A stretch of 64,000 nucleotides of DNA, taken from positions 1 through 64,000 of the forward strand of contig NZ_NKFL01000007.1 of assembly GCF_002223055.1 (NCBI RefSeq), read 5' to 3'. A model generated the notes under the pieces. That model searched no databases and was not told where the DNA came from. It saw only the letters and a program-made list of their open reading frames with translations. Numbering within the stretch: the stretch's first letter is position 1; every line of letters starts with the position of its first letter. Origin of the DNA: Burkholderia sp. HI2500 (GTDB lineage: Bacteria; Pseudomonadota; Gammaproteobacteria; Burkholderiales; Burkholderiaceae). The position numbers and the translations under genes are program-made. Below, one piece after another: positions 8,312 through 17,436 of this stretch.

Positions 8312-9703
8312 ATGAATGCGCCCAACTTTCCGCATCGTACGACACAGGACTATCAACGCAGCGACGCCGCGCATCACCTGCACGCATTCGTCGACCAGAA
8401 GGCGCTGAACGAGGAAGGCGCGCGCGTGATGGTGCGCGGCGAAGGTATCCATCTATGGGATAACGACGGCAACCGCTACCTGGACGGCATGTCCGGGCTG
8501 TGGTGCACCAACGTTGGCTATGGGCGGCCGGAGCTGGTCGACGCCGCCGCGCGGCAGATGAAGGAACTGTCCTACTACAACATGTTCTTTCATACGACGC
8601 ACCCGTCGGTGATCGAACTGTCGGAGCGTCTGTTCGCGCTGCTCGGCAATCGCTTCAGTCACGTGGTGTATACCAATTCGGGATCCGAATCGAATGAAGT
8701 GCTGATTCGCACCGTGCGGCGATTCTGGGACGTGATGGGCAAGCCGGAGAAGAAGGTGCTGATCGGTCGCGTGAACGGCTATCACGGGTCGACGGTGGGC
8801 AGCGCGTCGCTGGGCGGGATGGCGTTCATGCACGAAATGGGCGACCTGCCGATTCCGAACATCACGCACGTGGACGAACCGTACTGGTACGCGAACGGCG
8901 GCGACCTGAGCCCCGAGGCATTCGGCAAGCAGGCGGCGCTGTCGCTCGAGCGCAAGATCCTGGAGATCGGTGCGGACCGCGTGGCCGCGTTCGTCGCGGA
9001 GCCGTTCCAAGGGGCGGGCGGGATGATCTTCCCGCCGGACGGCTACTGGCAGGAGATCGAGCGCATCTGCCGACAGTACGACGTGCTGCTCTGTGCGGAT
9101 GAAGTGATCGGCGGTTTCGGCCGTACCGGTGAGTGGTTCGCGCACCGTCACTTCGGCTTCGAACCGGACCTGATCTGCATGGCCAAGGGCCTGACCTCGG
9201 GCTACGTGCCGATGGGCGGGCTGATCATGAGCCGGCGCGTCGGCGAGGCGCTGGTCGACAAGGGGGGTGTCTACGCGCACGGGCTGACCTATTCGGGGCA
9301 CCCGGTCGCGGCCGCCGTCGCATTGGCCAACCTCGACGTGCTCGAGCGCGAAGGCCTCGTCGAGCGGACCAAGACGGATACCGGGCCGTACCTGCAGAAG
9401 GCGCTGCGCGATGCGTTCGGCAATCATCCGCTCGTCGGCGAGATCCAGGGTGTGGGCGCGGTCGGCGCGATCCAGTTCGCGAAGAACAAGGCGACGCGCG
9501 AGCGCTTTGCGAACGAGGCCGACCTGACCTGGCACAGCCGGACCGTCGGGTTCGAACTCGGCGTGATCGTGCGTTCGACGAACGGCCGACTGATCGTTGC
9601 GCCGCCGCTGGTGATCGATCACGCGCAAATCGATGAACTGGTCGACACGATGCGCAAGGCCGTGGATGCCACCGCGCGCGAAGTGCTCGGGATCGACTGC
9701 TGA
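8312..9703 (+). CDS. Class III (omega-amino) aminotransferase
   Basis: A PLP-dependent aminotransferase of 463 aa. The Schiff-base lysine is Lys292 in MAKGLTSGYVPMGG. The PLP-ring Asp motif CADEVIGGFGRTG sits about 40 residues before it, and the phosphate-binding SGSESNE motif and the DGMSGLWCTNVGYG active-site loop are present. The ATG at 8312 follows CGGAGACTCGCCC; the upstream frame is spacer. The family transfers amino groups from omega-amino acids or diamines to pyruvate or 2-oxoglutarate. With the aldehyde dehydrogenase 81 bp upstream it makes a two-step amine-to-acid module. It could also serve beta-alanine from the pyrimidine pathway further along, but the genes are not linked. Confidence 0.9.
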   Translation: MNAPNFPHRTTQDYQRSDAAHHLHAFVDQKALNEEGARVMVRGEGIHLWDNDGNRYLDGMSGLWCTNVGYGRPELVDAAARQMKELSYYNMFFHTTHPSVIELSERLFALLGNRFSHVVYTNSGSESNEVLIRTVRRFWDVMGKPEKKVLIGRVNGYHGSTVGSASLGGMAFMHEMGDLPIPNITHVDEPYWYANGGDLSPEAFGKQAALSLERKILEIGADRVAAFVAEPFQGAGGMIFPPDGYWQEIERICRQYDVLLCADEVIGGFGRTGEWFAHRHFGFEPDLICMAKGLTSGYVPMGGLIMSRRVGEALVDKGGVYAHGLTYSGHPVAAAVALANLDVLEREGLVERTKTDTGPYLQKALRDAFGNHPLVGEIQGVGAVGAIQFAKNKATRERFANEADLTWHSRTVGFELGVIVRSTNGRLIVAPPLVIDHAQIDELVDTMRKAVDATAREVLGIDC

Positions 9704-10004
9704 CGGATTGAGCGACGCGCTTGCGCCCGATGAGCGTCGGGCGCAAGCGCGCCAAACCACAGGATCCGGTTCGGCGACGAGCCAATTGCGTGCGGCCACC
9801 GGAGCGGCAACCTGACCGGGTGAAGACTGGGTGTCGTGGGCGGTGATCGCGATAGGGCGATGTGCCGCTGACTGCATATTGGTAAGGAATGCAAATGGTA
9901 TGGCTCGCGCGTCGAAGTCCGCACGGCTTTGAGCCGGCCACGTATTCCCGGTCACCCTTCAGCTCCCGAATCCACGAACATCACAACAGAAACAAGGAGA
10001 CGAC
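9704..10004. other. Intergenic spacer before the permease
   Basis: About 300 bp without a gene. It holds the strong hairpin at 9717-9750 and the ribosome binding site (AAGGAGA) of the permease. Nothing else was recognised. Confidence 0.5.
9717..9750 (+). terminator. Strong hairpin, possible terminator or attenuator
   Basis: A perfect 14-bp inverted repeat (GCGCTTGCGCCCGA and its complement) with a 6-base loop starts 14 bp after the aminotransferase stop. No T-run follows, so it may stabilise the 3' end or reduce readthrough rather than fully terminate. Confidence 0.6.
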
Positions 10005-11390
10005 ATGAGTCAGGGCGAGTCCATTGCTCATCTCGAGGAAAGCACCATCCAGCCGATTCCGCTGACCGAGCGGCACGGCAGCGCGAAGGATCTGTTCACG
10101 ATCTGGTTCGGGTCGAACATCATGATGCTGACGATCGTTACTGGATCGCTCGCGACCACGGTGTTCAAGCAGCCGTTCTGGTGGGCGGCGCTCGCCACGC
10201 TCGTCGGCAGCCTGATCGGCGCGGTGTTCATGGCGCTGCATTCCGCGCAGGGGCCGCAGCTCGGCGTGCCGCAGATGATCCAGACCCGCGGGCAGTTCGG
10301 GTCGTTCGGCGCGCTGCTCGTGGTCGGGCTGGTGGTCGTGATGTATGTGGGCTTCTTCGCGTCGAACTGCGTGTTCGGCGGGCAGGCGCTGCACAGCCTG
10401 AACGCCGGCATTCCGCTCGATGCGGGCGTGGTGGTGATCGGCCTGATCAGCCTGCTCGGATCGATCTACGGCTACAAGCTGATCCACGCGTATGCGCGGC
10501 TGTTGAGCTGGTGCTCGGGCAGCGTGCTCGTGCTGGCGTTCGTGTGGATCATCTTCGTGCACGGACTGCCCGCCGATACGTTCTCGAAGCATTCGCTGAA
10601 CCTGTCAGGGTTCCTGGGCGCGATGTCGGTCGCCGCGCTGTGGCAGATCGCCTATGCGCCTTACGTGTCGGACTATTCGCGCTACCTGCCGCCCGATACC
10701 GGGCCGCGCACGGCGTTCTGGTCGAGTTACTGGGGCTGCGTGGTCGGCTCGTTCTTCCCGATGCTGCTCGGTTGCCTGGTGGGGCTCGCGACGCCCGACG
10801 GCAATGTCGTGAGCGGCCTCACGGGCCTCACGCAAGGGATCAGCGTGCTCGTGATCGTCGTGCTGTCGTTCGGCATCGCGGCCAGCAATGCGATGGAACT
10901 GTATTGCGGCGCGCTGTCGGCCATCACCGTGCTGCAGACGCTCTTTCCATCGTGGTCGGGCAAGGCGCGGGCGCGGGCGATCACCGCGATCGTCCTGTGC
11001 GGCATCGCGCTCGCGATCGCGCTGTTCGGGCAGGACAATTTCCTCGCCGGCTACACGAACTTCATCCTGCTGCTGCTGTACGTGCTCGTGCCGTGGACCG
11101 CGATCAACCTCGTCGACTATTACCTCGTGTGTCACGGCGAGTACGACGTCGACTCGTTCTTCCGGCAGGACGGCGGCATCTACGGGCGCTTCAATACGAT
11201 TGCCGTTGGCTCGTACTTCATCGGCATCGTCGCGCAGGCGCCGTTCATGGCGACCGATCTCTATACGGGCGAACTGGCGAGCCGGCTGGGCGGCGCGGAC
11301 GTGTCGTGGATCGTCGGTTTGTCGCTGACGTCGCTCGTCTACTACGCGGGGTGCAAGCTGTTCTCGCGGCCGCTGCAGGGCGTCGCGTGA
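10005..11390 (+). CDS. NCS1-family purine/cytosine permease
   Basis: A 461-residue inner-membrane transporter with about 12 hydrophobic segments. The N-terminus has the NCS1 signature region (HGSAKDLFTIWFGSNIMMLT), followed by helices rich in Gly and small residues. The conserved middle motif AYAPYVSDYSRYLP is that of the CodB/PurP branch. The start ATG follows AAGGAGACGAC. Members are proton or sodium symporters for nucleobases and related compounds. The preceding aldehyde dehydrogenase and aminotransferase suggest that the cargo could be another nitrogen compound, so the substrate is left open. Confidence 0.85.
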   Translation: MSQGESIAHLEESTIQPIPLTERHGSAKDLFTIWFGSNIMMLTIVTGSLATTVFKQPFWWAALATLVGSLIGAVFMALHSAQGPQLGVPQMIQTRGQFGSFGALLVVGLVVVMYVGFFASNCVFGGQALHSLNAGIPLDAGVVVIGLISLLGSIYGYKLIHAYARLLSWCSGSVLVLAFVWIIFVHGLPADTFSKHSLNLSGFLGAMSVAALWQIAYAPYVSDYSRYLPPDTGPRTAFWSSYWGCVVGSFFPMLLGCLVGLATPDGNVVSGLTGLTQGISVLVIVVLSFGIAASNAMELYCGALSAITVLQTLFPSWSGKARARAITAIVLCGIALAIALFGQDNFLAGYTNFILLLLYVLVPWTAINLVDYYLVCHGEYDVDSFFRQDGGIYGRFNTIAVGSYFIGIVAQAPFMATDLYTGELASRLGGADVSWIVGLSLTSLVYYAGCKLFSRPLQGVA

Positions 11391-11438
11391 GCGTTTCCGT
11401 GCCGGCCGGGCATTCGGTGTTGACGACTGCCCGCCGCA

Positions 11439-12458
11439 TCATCCGTTCGCGACCCCCGGCTCCCCCTCCGCCGCATGCACGTCCCGCCGGAACGCACCCG
11501 GGCTCGTGCCTGTCCATTTCCGGAATGCGCGATGAAACGCGCTCGGCTCGGTGAAGCCGAGCTCGGCCGCGATCTCCGCGACGCCGAGCGCATGCCCGCG
11601 CAGCAGCGACTGGGCCAGCGCGCCGCGCAGCTCGTCCTTGATTGCCGCGAAGCTTTGCCCTTCGCTGCGCAGACGCCGCCGCAGCGTCGCGGGCGTCGTG
11701 CCGAGGCGCACGGCCAGCGTATCGAAGTCGGGCCACTCCGCGGCCGGTAGCGCCTTCAACTGCGCGCGCGTCTTCGCGACCCAGCCCGTATCGTGCCGGT
11801 AGCGGACGAGCAGGTTGCCGGGCGCGCCGCGCAGGAAGGTCTTCAGCGCCTGCTCGGAACGGATCGTCGGCAGCGCGAGGTATGCGGCGTTGAACGCGAG
11901 CCGGCTGTCGGGCCGGTCGAAATGCACGGGCACGCCGAAGAACTGGTGATAGTCGCTGCGCTGGCCGGGGCTCGGGCACGCGAAGTCGATGCGCTGCAGC
12001 GGGATGCGCCGGCCGATCAGCCAGCACGCGACGCCGAGCAGGATCAGCCAGAACGTCCGGTACGCGAACGCCGGGTAGGGCGCGCCCGTCTGCGTCAGCA
12101 CGATCTGCGCCTGCCCATCGGCCACGACGAGCTCGCCATGCGGCTCGTCCAGCACCACGCGCAGGAACTGCAGCGCGCGCCGCAACGCCTTGTCGAGCGT
12201 GCCGGCGTGCAGCACCGCATGGCACAGCAGCGTGAAGCTGCCGCGCCGCATCGGGCGCGCGGCGAGCCCGAAGAATTCGTCGTCGAGCGCACCGGCGATC
12301 GCGAGCCACAGCCTGCCGTACTGCTGCGGCGTGACGGGCTCGCGCACGGCGGCCGGCAGGCCGGCGGCACGCAGCACGGCCTCCGTCGGAAGGCGTTGCC
12401 GGCGCAGGCACGCGAGCGCGTCGTCGACGAAATCCGGCGAAATCATCTGCGGCCCCAT
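11439..12458 (-). CDS. AraC-family transcriptional regulator
   Basis: A 339-residue regulator. The N-terminal two thirds resemble the arabinose-binding-like domain found in OruR/ArgR-type AraC proteins (SPDFVDDALACLRRQRLPTE near the N-terminus and FDRPDSRLAFNAAYL in the middle). The C-terminal tandem helix-turn-helix covers about 235-330, with the family motif SAFHRAFRKWTGTSPGAFRR. The ATG at 12458 has GGAGG about 10 bases upstream and is preferred over two other in-frame ATGs. It is divergent from the acyl-CoA synthetase operon, which it very likely controls. Confidence 0.88.
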   Translation of the reverse strand: MGPQMISPDFVDDALACLRRQRLPTEAVLRAAGLPAAVREPVTPQQYGRLWLAIAGALDDEFFGLAARPMRRGSFTLLCHAVLHAGTLDKALRRALQFLRVVLDEPHGELVVADGQAQIVLTQTGAPYPAFAYRTFWLILLGVACWLIGRRIPLQRIDFACPSPGQRSDYHQFFGVPVHFDRPDSRLAFNAAYLALPTIRSEQALKTFLRGAPGNLLVRYRHDTGWVAKTRAQLKALPAAEWPDFDTLAVRLGTTPATLRRRLRSEGQSFAAIKDELRGALAQSLLRGHALGVAEIAAELGFTEPSAFHRAFRKWTGTSPGAFRRDVHAAEGEPGVANG

Positions 12459-12515
12459 TTTCCTGCATCCTCCCGACATGGCAAAAGCGATCACGATTCT
12501 AGATTCGGTTTGTCA

Positions 12516-12544
12516 TTGATTGCAATGTACGGGCTGTCTACTAT
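12516..12544 (+). promoter_or_regulatory. Sigma-70-like promoter of the acyl-CoA synthetase operon
   Basis: TTGATT, 17 bp, TACTAT lies about 60 bp before the ATG at 12603, in the region divergent from the AraC-type regulator. The fit to the consensus is fair and the position is sensible; it is unproven. Confidence 0.5.
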
Positions 12545-12602
12545 CGAACTATCCCCGTCGCGCCCCTGGCTCGCCGGCGGCCATAACGCACAGGAGACAC
12601 GC

Positions 12603-14270
12603 ATGTCTGATGGAGCTACCGCCCGCGCGGTGCCGGCCTACGCCGACGCCGTGGCCCGGTTCAGTATCGAGACCGCCGAGCAGCAACTGCACGGCGACCT
12701 GGAGCGCGGCCTGAACGCGTGCGTGGAATGCTGCGACCGGCACGCATCCGCGGACGCGATCGCGCTCGACTGGATCGACGCGGGCGGGCAGCATCACCGC
12801 TACACGTTTGCGCAGATGAAGGCGCTGTCGGCACGCGTCGCGAACCTGCTGGTCGCGCAGGGCGTGAAGCCGGGCGACGTGGTGGCGGGGCTGTTGCCGC
12901 GCACGCCCGAACTCGTCGCGACGATCCTCGGCACGTGGCGCGCGGGTGCCGTCTACCAGCCGCTGTTCACCGCGTTCGGCCCGAAAGCGATCGAGCACCG
13001 GCTGCGCATGAGCGATGCGCGCCTGGTCGTGACCAACGTCGCGAACCGCGCGAAGCTCGACGAGATCGCCGATTGCCCGCCCGTTGCGACGGTGCGCGAG
13101 CCGGGCGAGACGCTGCCGGCGCGCGACATCGATTTCCGTGCGGTGCTCGATGCGCAGTCCGACGCGTTCGAGCCGGTGCTGCGCCAGGGCACGGACCTGT
13201 TCATGATGATGTCGACGTCGGGCACGACGGGTTTGCCGAAGGGCGTGCCGGTGCCGCTGCGCGCGCTGCTCGCGTTCGGCGCGTACATGCGTGAAGCGGT
13301 GGACCTGCGTGCCGACGACCGGTTCTGGAACATCGCCGATCCGGGCTGGGCGTACGGCCTCTATTACGCGATCACGGGCCCGCTGTTGCTGGGCCACGCG
13401 ACGACGCTCTACGAGGGCAGCTTCACGGTCGACAGCACGTACGACGTGATCGAACGGCTCGGGATCACGAGCCTCGCCGGCTCGCCGACTGCCTACCGGA
13501 TGCTGATGGCGGCCGGCACGGAGGCGGCGGCGCGGCTGAAGGGCAAGCTGCGCGTGGTCAGCAGCGCGGGCGAACCGTTGAATCCGGAAGTCGTGCGCTG
13601 GTTCGACGCGGCGCTCGGCGCGCCGATCTACGATCACTACGGCCAGACCGAACTCGGGATGGTCGTGAACAACCACCACGGCCTCGCGCATGTGGTCCAC
13701 GCCGGCTCCGCCGGCTTGGCGATGCCCGGCTACCGCGTCGCGGTGCTCGACGACGCGAGCCGCGAGCTCGGCCCCGGCGAGCCCGGCAACCTCGCGATCG
13801 ACATCGCGCGCTCGCCGCTGCTGTGGTTCCACGGCTACTGGCAGCAGAACACACCGGCGATCGCGGGCGGCTATTACCGGACCGGCGACAACGTCGAGCT
13901 GGAGCCGGACGGCACCGTGAGCTTCATCGGCCGCGCGGACGACGTGATCACGTCGTCCGGCTACCGGATCGGCCCGTTCGACGTGGAAAGCGCGCTGATC
14001 GAGCATCCGGCCGTGAGCGAGGCCGCCGTCATCGGCGTGCCCGATGCGGAGCGCACGGAGATCGTCAAGGCGTTCGTCGTGCTGTCGAAAGACTACGACG
14101 GCACGCCGGCGCTGGCCGAGGAACTGAGCCTGCACGTGAAGCGGCGGCTGTCCGCTCACGCCTATCCGCGCGCGATCGACTTCGTCGACGCGCTGCCTAA
14201 AACCCCGAGCGGCAAGATCCAGCGCTTCGTGTTGCGCAAGATGGAAGCCGAGAAGGCCGCTCAACCCTGA
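12603..14270 (+). CDS. AMP-dependent acyl-CoA synthetase
   Basis: A 555-residue adenylate-forming ligase. The P-loop [11 protein letters not shown] begins at Ser204, the adenine-binding motif [12 protein letters not shown] is near 343, and the catalytic lysine Lys538 sits in [11 protein letters not shown]. It belongs to the acetyl/medium-chain acyl-CoA synthetase branch: acid + ATP + CoA gives acyl-CoA + AMP. The ATG follows ACAGGAGACACGC; a long frame extending upstream is an artefact across the divergent regulator. With the following SDR and thiolase it makes a pathway for activating and beta-oxidising a carboxylic acid, possibly short or branched. The chain type cannot be read. Confidence 0.9.
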   Translation: MSDGATARAVPAYADAVARFSIETAEQQLHGDLERGLNACVECCDRHASADAIALDWIDAGGQHHRYTFAQMKALSARVANLLVAQGVKPGDVVAGLLPRTPELVATILGTWRAGAVYQPLFTAFGPKAIEHRLRMSDARLVVTNVANRAKLDEIADCPPVATVREPGETLPARDIDFRAVLDAQSDAFEPVLRQGTDLFMMMSTSGTTGLPKGVPVPLRALLAFGAYMREAVDLRADDRFWNIADPGWAYGLYYAITGPLLLGHATTLYEGSFTVDSTYDVIERLGITSLAGSPTAYRMLMAAGTEAAARLKGKLRVVSSAGEPLNPEVVRWFDAALGAPIYDHYGQTELGMVVNNHHGLAHVVHAGSAGLAMPGYRVAVLDDASRELGPGEPGNLAIDIARSPLLWFHGYWQQNTPAIAGGYYRTGDNVELEPDGTVSFIGRADDVITSSGYRIGPFDVESALIEHPAVSEAAVIGVPDAERTEIVKAFVVLSKDYDGTPALAEELSLHVKRRLSAHAYPRAIDFVDALPKTPSGKIQRFVLRKMEAEKAAQP

Positions 14271-14292
14271 ACACAACCTGTACGGACTGCGA

Positions 14293-15060
14293 ATGGATAT
14301 CAAGGATCGCGTTTTTCTGATCACGGGCGCCGGTTCCGGCCTCGGCGCCGCGGTGGCGCGCATGGTGGTCGCGGAAGGCGGCAAGGCCGTGCTGCTGGAC
14401 GTCAACGAAGAAGCCGGCGCGGGCCTCGTGCGCGAGCTTGGCGCGGCTGCGCGCTTCGTGAAGACGGACGTGACGAGCGAAGCCGATGGGCAGGCGGCCG
14501 TCGCCGCCGCGCGTGACGCGTTCGGCCGCATCGACGCGCTCGTCAACTGCGCGGGCGTCGCGCCGGGCGAGAAGGTGGTGGGCCGCGAGGGCCCGCATTC
14601 GCTCGACCGCTTCGCACGCGCGGTGTCGATCAATCTGGTCGGCACGTTCAACATGATCCGGCTGGCCGCCGACGCGATGTCGAAGCAGGAGCCCAATGCG
14701 GAAGGCGAGCGCGGCGTAATCGTCAACACCGCGTCGGTCGCGGCGTTCGACGGGCAGATCGGGCAGGCCGCGTATGCGGCGTCGAAGAGCGGCGTGGTCG
14801 GCATGACGCTGCCGATCGCGCGCGAACTCGCGCGGTTTGGCATTCGCGTGGTGACGGTCGCGCCGGGCATCTTCGCGACGCCGATGATGGCCGGCATGCC
14901 GCAGGACGTGCAGGACGCGCTCGGCAAGAGCGTGCCGTTCCCGCCGCGGCTTGGCCGCCCGGACGAATTTGCGGCGCTGGTGCGCCACATCGCCGAAAAC
15001 ACGATGCTGAACGGCGAAGTCATCCGTCTCGATGGCGCGTTGCGCATGGCACCGCGCTGA
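14293..15060 (+). CDS. SDR, 3-hydroxyacyl-CoA dehydrogenase type II-like
   Basis: A 255-residue short-chain dehydrogenase with the NAD motif TGAGSGLG at 11-18, NCAG at 85-88 and the catalytic triad Ser148, Tyr161, Lys165 (YAASK). The sequence pattern ([53 protein letters not shown]) matches the HSD17B10-like 3-hydroxyacyl-CoA dehydrogenase group, including enzymes that oxidise 2-methyl-3-hydroxybutyryl-CoA. It starts 22 bp after the acyl-CoA synthetase and is followed 18 bp later by a thiolase, which supports a beta-oxidation role. No acyl-CoA dehydrogenase or hydratase lies in this operon. Confidence 0.88.
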   Translation: MDIKDRVFLITGAGSGLGAAVARMVVAEGGKAVLLDVNEEAGAGLVRELGAAARFVKTDVTSEADGQAAVAAARDAFGRIDALVNCAGVAPGEKVVGREGPHSLDRFARAVSINLVGTFNMIRLAADAMSKQEPNAEGERGVIVNTASVAAFDGQIGQAAYAASKSGVVGMTLPIARELARFGIRVVTVAPGIFATPMMAGMPQDVQDALGKSVPFPPRLGRPDEFAALVRHIAENTMLNGEVIRLDGALRMAPR

Positions 15061-15078
15061 CACTGGAGGAAGCGAATC

Positions 15079-16269
15079 ATGACGACTCAGGATCCGATCG
15101 TAATCGTTGGCACGGCGCGTACGCCGATGGGTGGTTTTCAGGGCGACCTCGCGGCGGCCAGCGCGAGCGACCTTGGCGCGGTAGCGATTCGCGCGGCGCT
15201 CGAGCGCGCGAACGTGCCGGCCGAGCGTATCGATGAAATCGTGTTCGGCTGCGTGTTGCCGGCGGGCCAGGGCCAGGCGCCGGCGCGGCAGGCCGCGCTG
15301 AAGGCCGGGCTGCCGCTCGCGGCGGGCGCGACCACGGTCAACAAGATGTGCGGCTCGGGGATGAAGGCCGCGATGTTCGCGCACGACCTGCTGCTGGCGG
15401 GTTCGGCGGGGGTGGCCGTCGCGGGCGGGATGGAGAGCATGACGAATGCACCGTACCTGCTGCCGAAGGCGCGCGCGGGGATGCGCATGGGTCACGGGCA
15501 GGTGCTCGACCACATGTTCCTCGACGGGCTCGAGGACGCGTACGAGAAAGGCCGCCTGATGGGCACGTTCGCGGAGGATTGCGCGCAGGCGTACCAGTTC
15601 ACGCGCGAGGCGCAGGATGCGTTCGCGATCGCGTCGCTGACGCGCGCGCAACGGGCGATCGCCGACGGGCACTTCGTGTCGGAGATCGCGCCGGTGACCG
15701 TGAAGGCCGGCAAGACCGAAACGGTCGTGTCGATCGACGAACAGCCGGGCAAGGCGAAGCTCGACAAGATCCCGACGCTGAAGGCTGCGTTCCGCGACGG
15801 CGGCACGGTGACGGCCGCGAATGCGTCGTCGATCTCGGACGGCGCGGCCGCGCTCGTGATGATGCGCCGCTCGGAAGCCGAGCGCCTGGGCCTCACGCCG
15901 AAGGCCGTGATCGTCGGGCATTCGACCTACGCGGACAAGCCGGGCCTGTTCGCGACCGCGCCGATCGGCGCGCTGCGCAAGCTGTCGGAGAAGACCAGCT
16001 GGAACCTGCGCGACGTCGACCTGTTCGAGATCAACGAAGCCTTCGCGGTGGTGCCGATGGCCGCGATGCGCGATCTCGACCTGCCGCACGAGAAGGTCAA
16101 CGTGCACGGCGGCGCGTGTGCGCTGGGGCATCCGATCGGTGCATCGGGCGCGCGCGTGATGGTGACGCTGCTGGCCGCGCTCGAAACGTATGGGTTGAAG
16201 CGCGGCGTCGCGTCGCTGTGCATCGGCGGCGGCGAGGCGACGGCGATCGCGATCGAGCGCATCGCGTAA
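15079..16269 (+). CDS. Acetyl-CoA C-acyltransferase (thiolase)
   Basis: A 396-residue thiolase with all key residues: nucleophile Cys91 in NKMCGSGM, NEAFAV in the third loop, His351 in CALGHPIGASG and the second active-site Cys381 in LCIGGGEA. The length fits the family. It cleaves 3-ketoacyl-CoA to acetyl-CoA plus a shortened acyl-CoA, or acts in reverse as an acetoacetyl-CoA synthase. It is the last gene of the operon; AGGAAG precedes the ATG and a strong terminator follows. Position and partners favour degradation. Confidence 0.93.
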   Translation: MTTQDPIVIVGTARTPMGGFQGDLAAASASDLGAVAIRAALERANVPAERIDEIVFGCVLPAGQGQAPARQAALKAGLPLAAGATTVNKMCGSGMKAAMFAHDLLLAGSAGVAVAGGMESMTNAPYLLPKARAGMRMGHGQVLDHMFLDGLEDAYEKGRLMGTFAEDCAQAYQFTREAQDAFAIASLTRAQRAIADGHFVSEIAPVTVKAGKTETVVSIDEQPGKAKLDKIPTLKAAFRDGGTVTAANASSISDGAAALVMMRRSEAERLGLTPKAVIVGHSTYADKPGLFATAPIGALRKLSEKTSWNLRDVDLFEINEAFAVVPMAAMRDLDLPHEKVNVHGGACALGHPIGASGARVMVTLLAALETYGLKRGVASLCIGGGEATAIAIERIA

Positions 16270-16322
16270 CGCAGCGGATCACGCAGTGCATCACGCGTAG
16301 TCCGCATGCGGCGGCGCGTCCG

Positions 16323-16367
16323 ACGGGTATCGCACGGGAAACACCTGTGCGATACCCGTTTTGTTTT
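16323..16367 (+). terminator. Rho-independent terminator after the thiolase
   Basis: A perfect 13-bp stem (ACGGGTATCGCAC / GTGCGATACCCGT) with an 11-base loop is followed by TTTTGTTTTT. It closes the acyl-CoA operon. It lies about 20 bp from the end of the convergent TetR gene. Confidence 0.88.
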
Positions 16368-16387
16368 TGGCGGATCGCGTTGCCGCG

Positions 16388-17080
16388 CTACGTCTTCGCG
16401 TGCGGCGACACCGCCCCGCATGCGCGAATCACAAGCTGCACGACCTGTTCGGTCTTCTCGTCGTACGCCTTCTGCGTGAACGTCCGCTTGCCGCTCAGCG
16501 CGCGGATCTGCGCATCGAAATCCGCATAGTGCTGCGTGGTGGCCCAGATCAGGTACATCAGCGCATGCGCGTCGATCGGCGCGAGCAGCCCGCGCGCGAT
16601 CCAGCCGTCGATGACCTTCACGCGCGTATCGAACCACGGCTTCACGCGTTCCGACAGGATGTCCTGCATGTGCTCCGCACCATGGATGATCTCGTTGGCC
16701 CAGACCTTCGAGCCGAGCGGGCGCCGCCGCGACAGCGCCATCTTCGCGCGCACGTAGGCACCGATCGCTTCGACGGGATCGTCGTCGGCCTCGAACGAAC
16801 CGGCTGCGCGATGCCAGTCCTCGAACAGGTCGTCGAGCACACGGCGGTACAGCGCAAGCTTCGTCGGGAAGTAGTAATGCAGGTTGGCTTTCGGCAGGCC
16901 GGCACGCTCCGCGATCATCGCGGTACTCGCGCCGTCGAGCCCACGTTCCGCGAACACGGCCTCCGCGCAGGCGAGCAGATGCGCTTCGTTGGACTCGCGG
17001 ATGTGCGCCTTGCGTCGCCGCAAAGGCGCGGGCGTTTCGTCGCTGTCGGTGGCTGCGGTTGCCGCCTGGTCATGTCTCAT
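16388..17080 (-). CDS. RutR-like TetR-family regulator of pyrimidine catabolism
   Basis: A 230-residue regulator with an N-terminal TetR helix-turn-helix (about 35-75; ERAGLPKANLHYYFPTK). The C-terminal ligand domain has the YcdC/RutR-type pattern (SKVWANEIIHGAEHMQ, HALMYLIWATTQHYADF). In RutR this domain binds uracil or thymine. It is divergent from a complete reductive pyrimidine pathway, so its target is very probably that operon. A likely operator lies at 17258-17275. The ATG at 17080 has GAGGG upstream. Confidence 0.85.
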   Translation of the reverse strand: MRHDQAATAATDSDETPAPLRRRKAHIRESNEAHLLACAEAVFAERGLDGASTAMIAERAGLPKANLHYYFPTKLALYRRVLDDLFEDWHRAAGSFEADDDPVEAIGAYVRAKMALSRRRPLGSKVWANEIIHGAEHMQDILSERVKPWFDTRVKVIDGWIARGLLAPIDAHALMYLIWATTQHYADFDAQIRALSGKRTFTQKAYDEKTEQVVQLVIRACGAVSPHAKT

Positions 17081-17436
17081 CGTTGCCCTCGCGCGGCGGG
17101 CATGCCGCGTTGGGCTTCATTCTAGCCGCTGATTCGCATCGAACGCACGCGTGCCGATCTCGCGCAGTCATCGCCATGCTGCGTTGCGATGGCACGTTTC
17201 TCGCTCCATTCATTCACGCAAGAAAGAGATTGATTTGGTCATTTTGATCGTCTAAAACCTGTCCAATCGGACAGGATTCGACGAGCAGCGGAAACCTCTC
17301 GGCCCGATTCGTCGGACGATCTTCGCGAACGACCAGGGCATGCACCGCGCTTGGGCGGCGTTGCCCCGAAACAGGCATGACACGCACCGGCACAGACCGG
17401 GCTGACGACATCACCGACCCCACAGGAGCGATACGA
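17081..17436. other. Divergent regulatory region of the pyrimidine operon
   Basis: About 355 bp between the TetR gene and the N-carbamoyl-beta-alanine amidohydrolase. It contains the promoter and inverted repeat described separately. No other gene is visible. Confidence 0.6.
17230..17275 (+). promoter_or_regulatory. Candidate promoter and TetR operator of the pyrimidine operon
   Basis: TTGATT (17230-17235), 17 bp, TAAAAC (17253-17258) resembles a sigma-70 promoter. A perfect 7-bp inverted repeat CCTGTCC-N4-GGACAGG (17258-17275) begins at the -10 box and covers the expected transcription start. That is where a TetR repressor would block initiation. It does not match the E. coli RutR box. Confidence 0.5.

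Noticed and set aside
11793..14270. Apparent N-terminal extension of the acyl-CoA synthetase
   Set aside because: It reads antisense through the AraC gene; the ATG at 12603 has a good ribosome binding site and the family N-terminus.
14197..16131. Long minus-strand open frame of 644 codons opposite the SDR and thiolase genes
   Set aside because: Both plus-strand genes have full catalytic motifs and normal lengths; the antisense frame is Arg/His-rich, without homology, a normal by-product of high-GC codon bias.
17221..17250. Canonical RutR box near TTTGGTCA upstream of the pyrimidine operon
   Set aside because: Only one half-site (TGGTCA) is present; the left half does not match.
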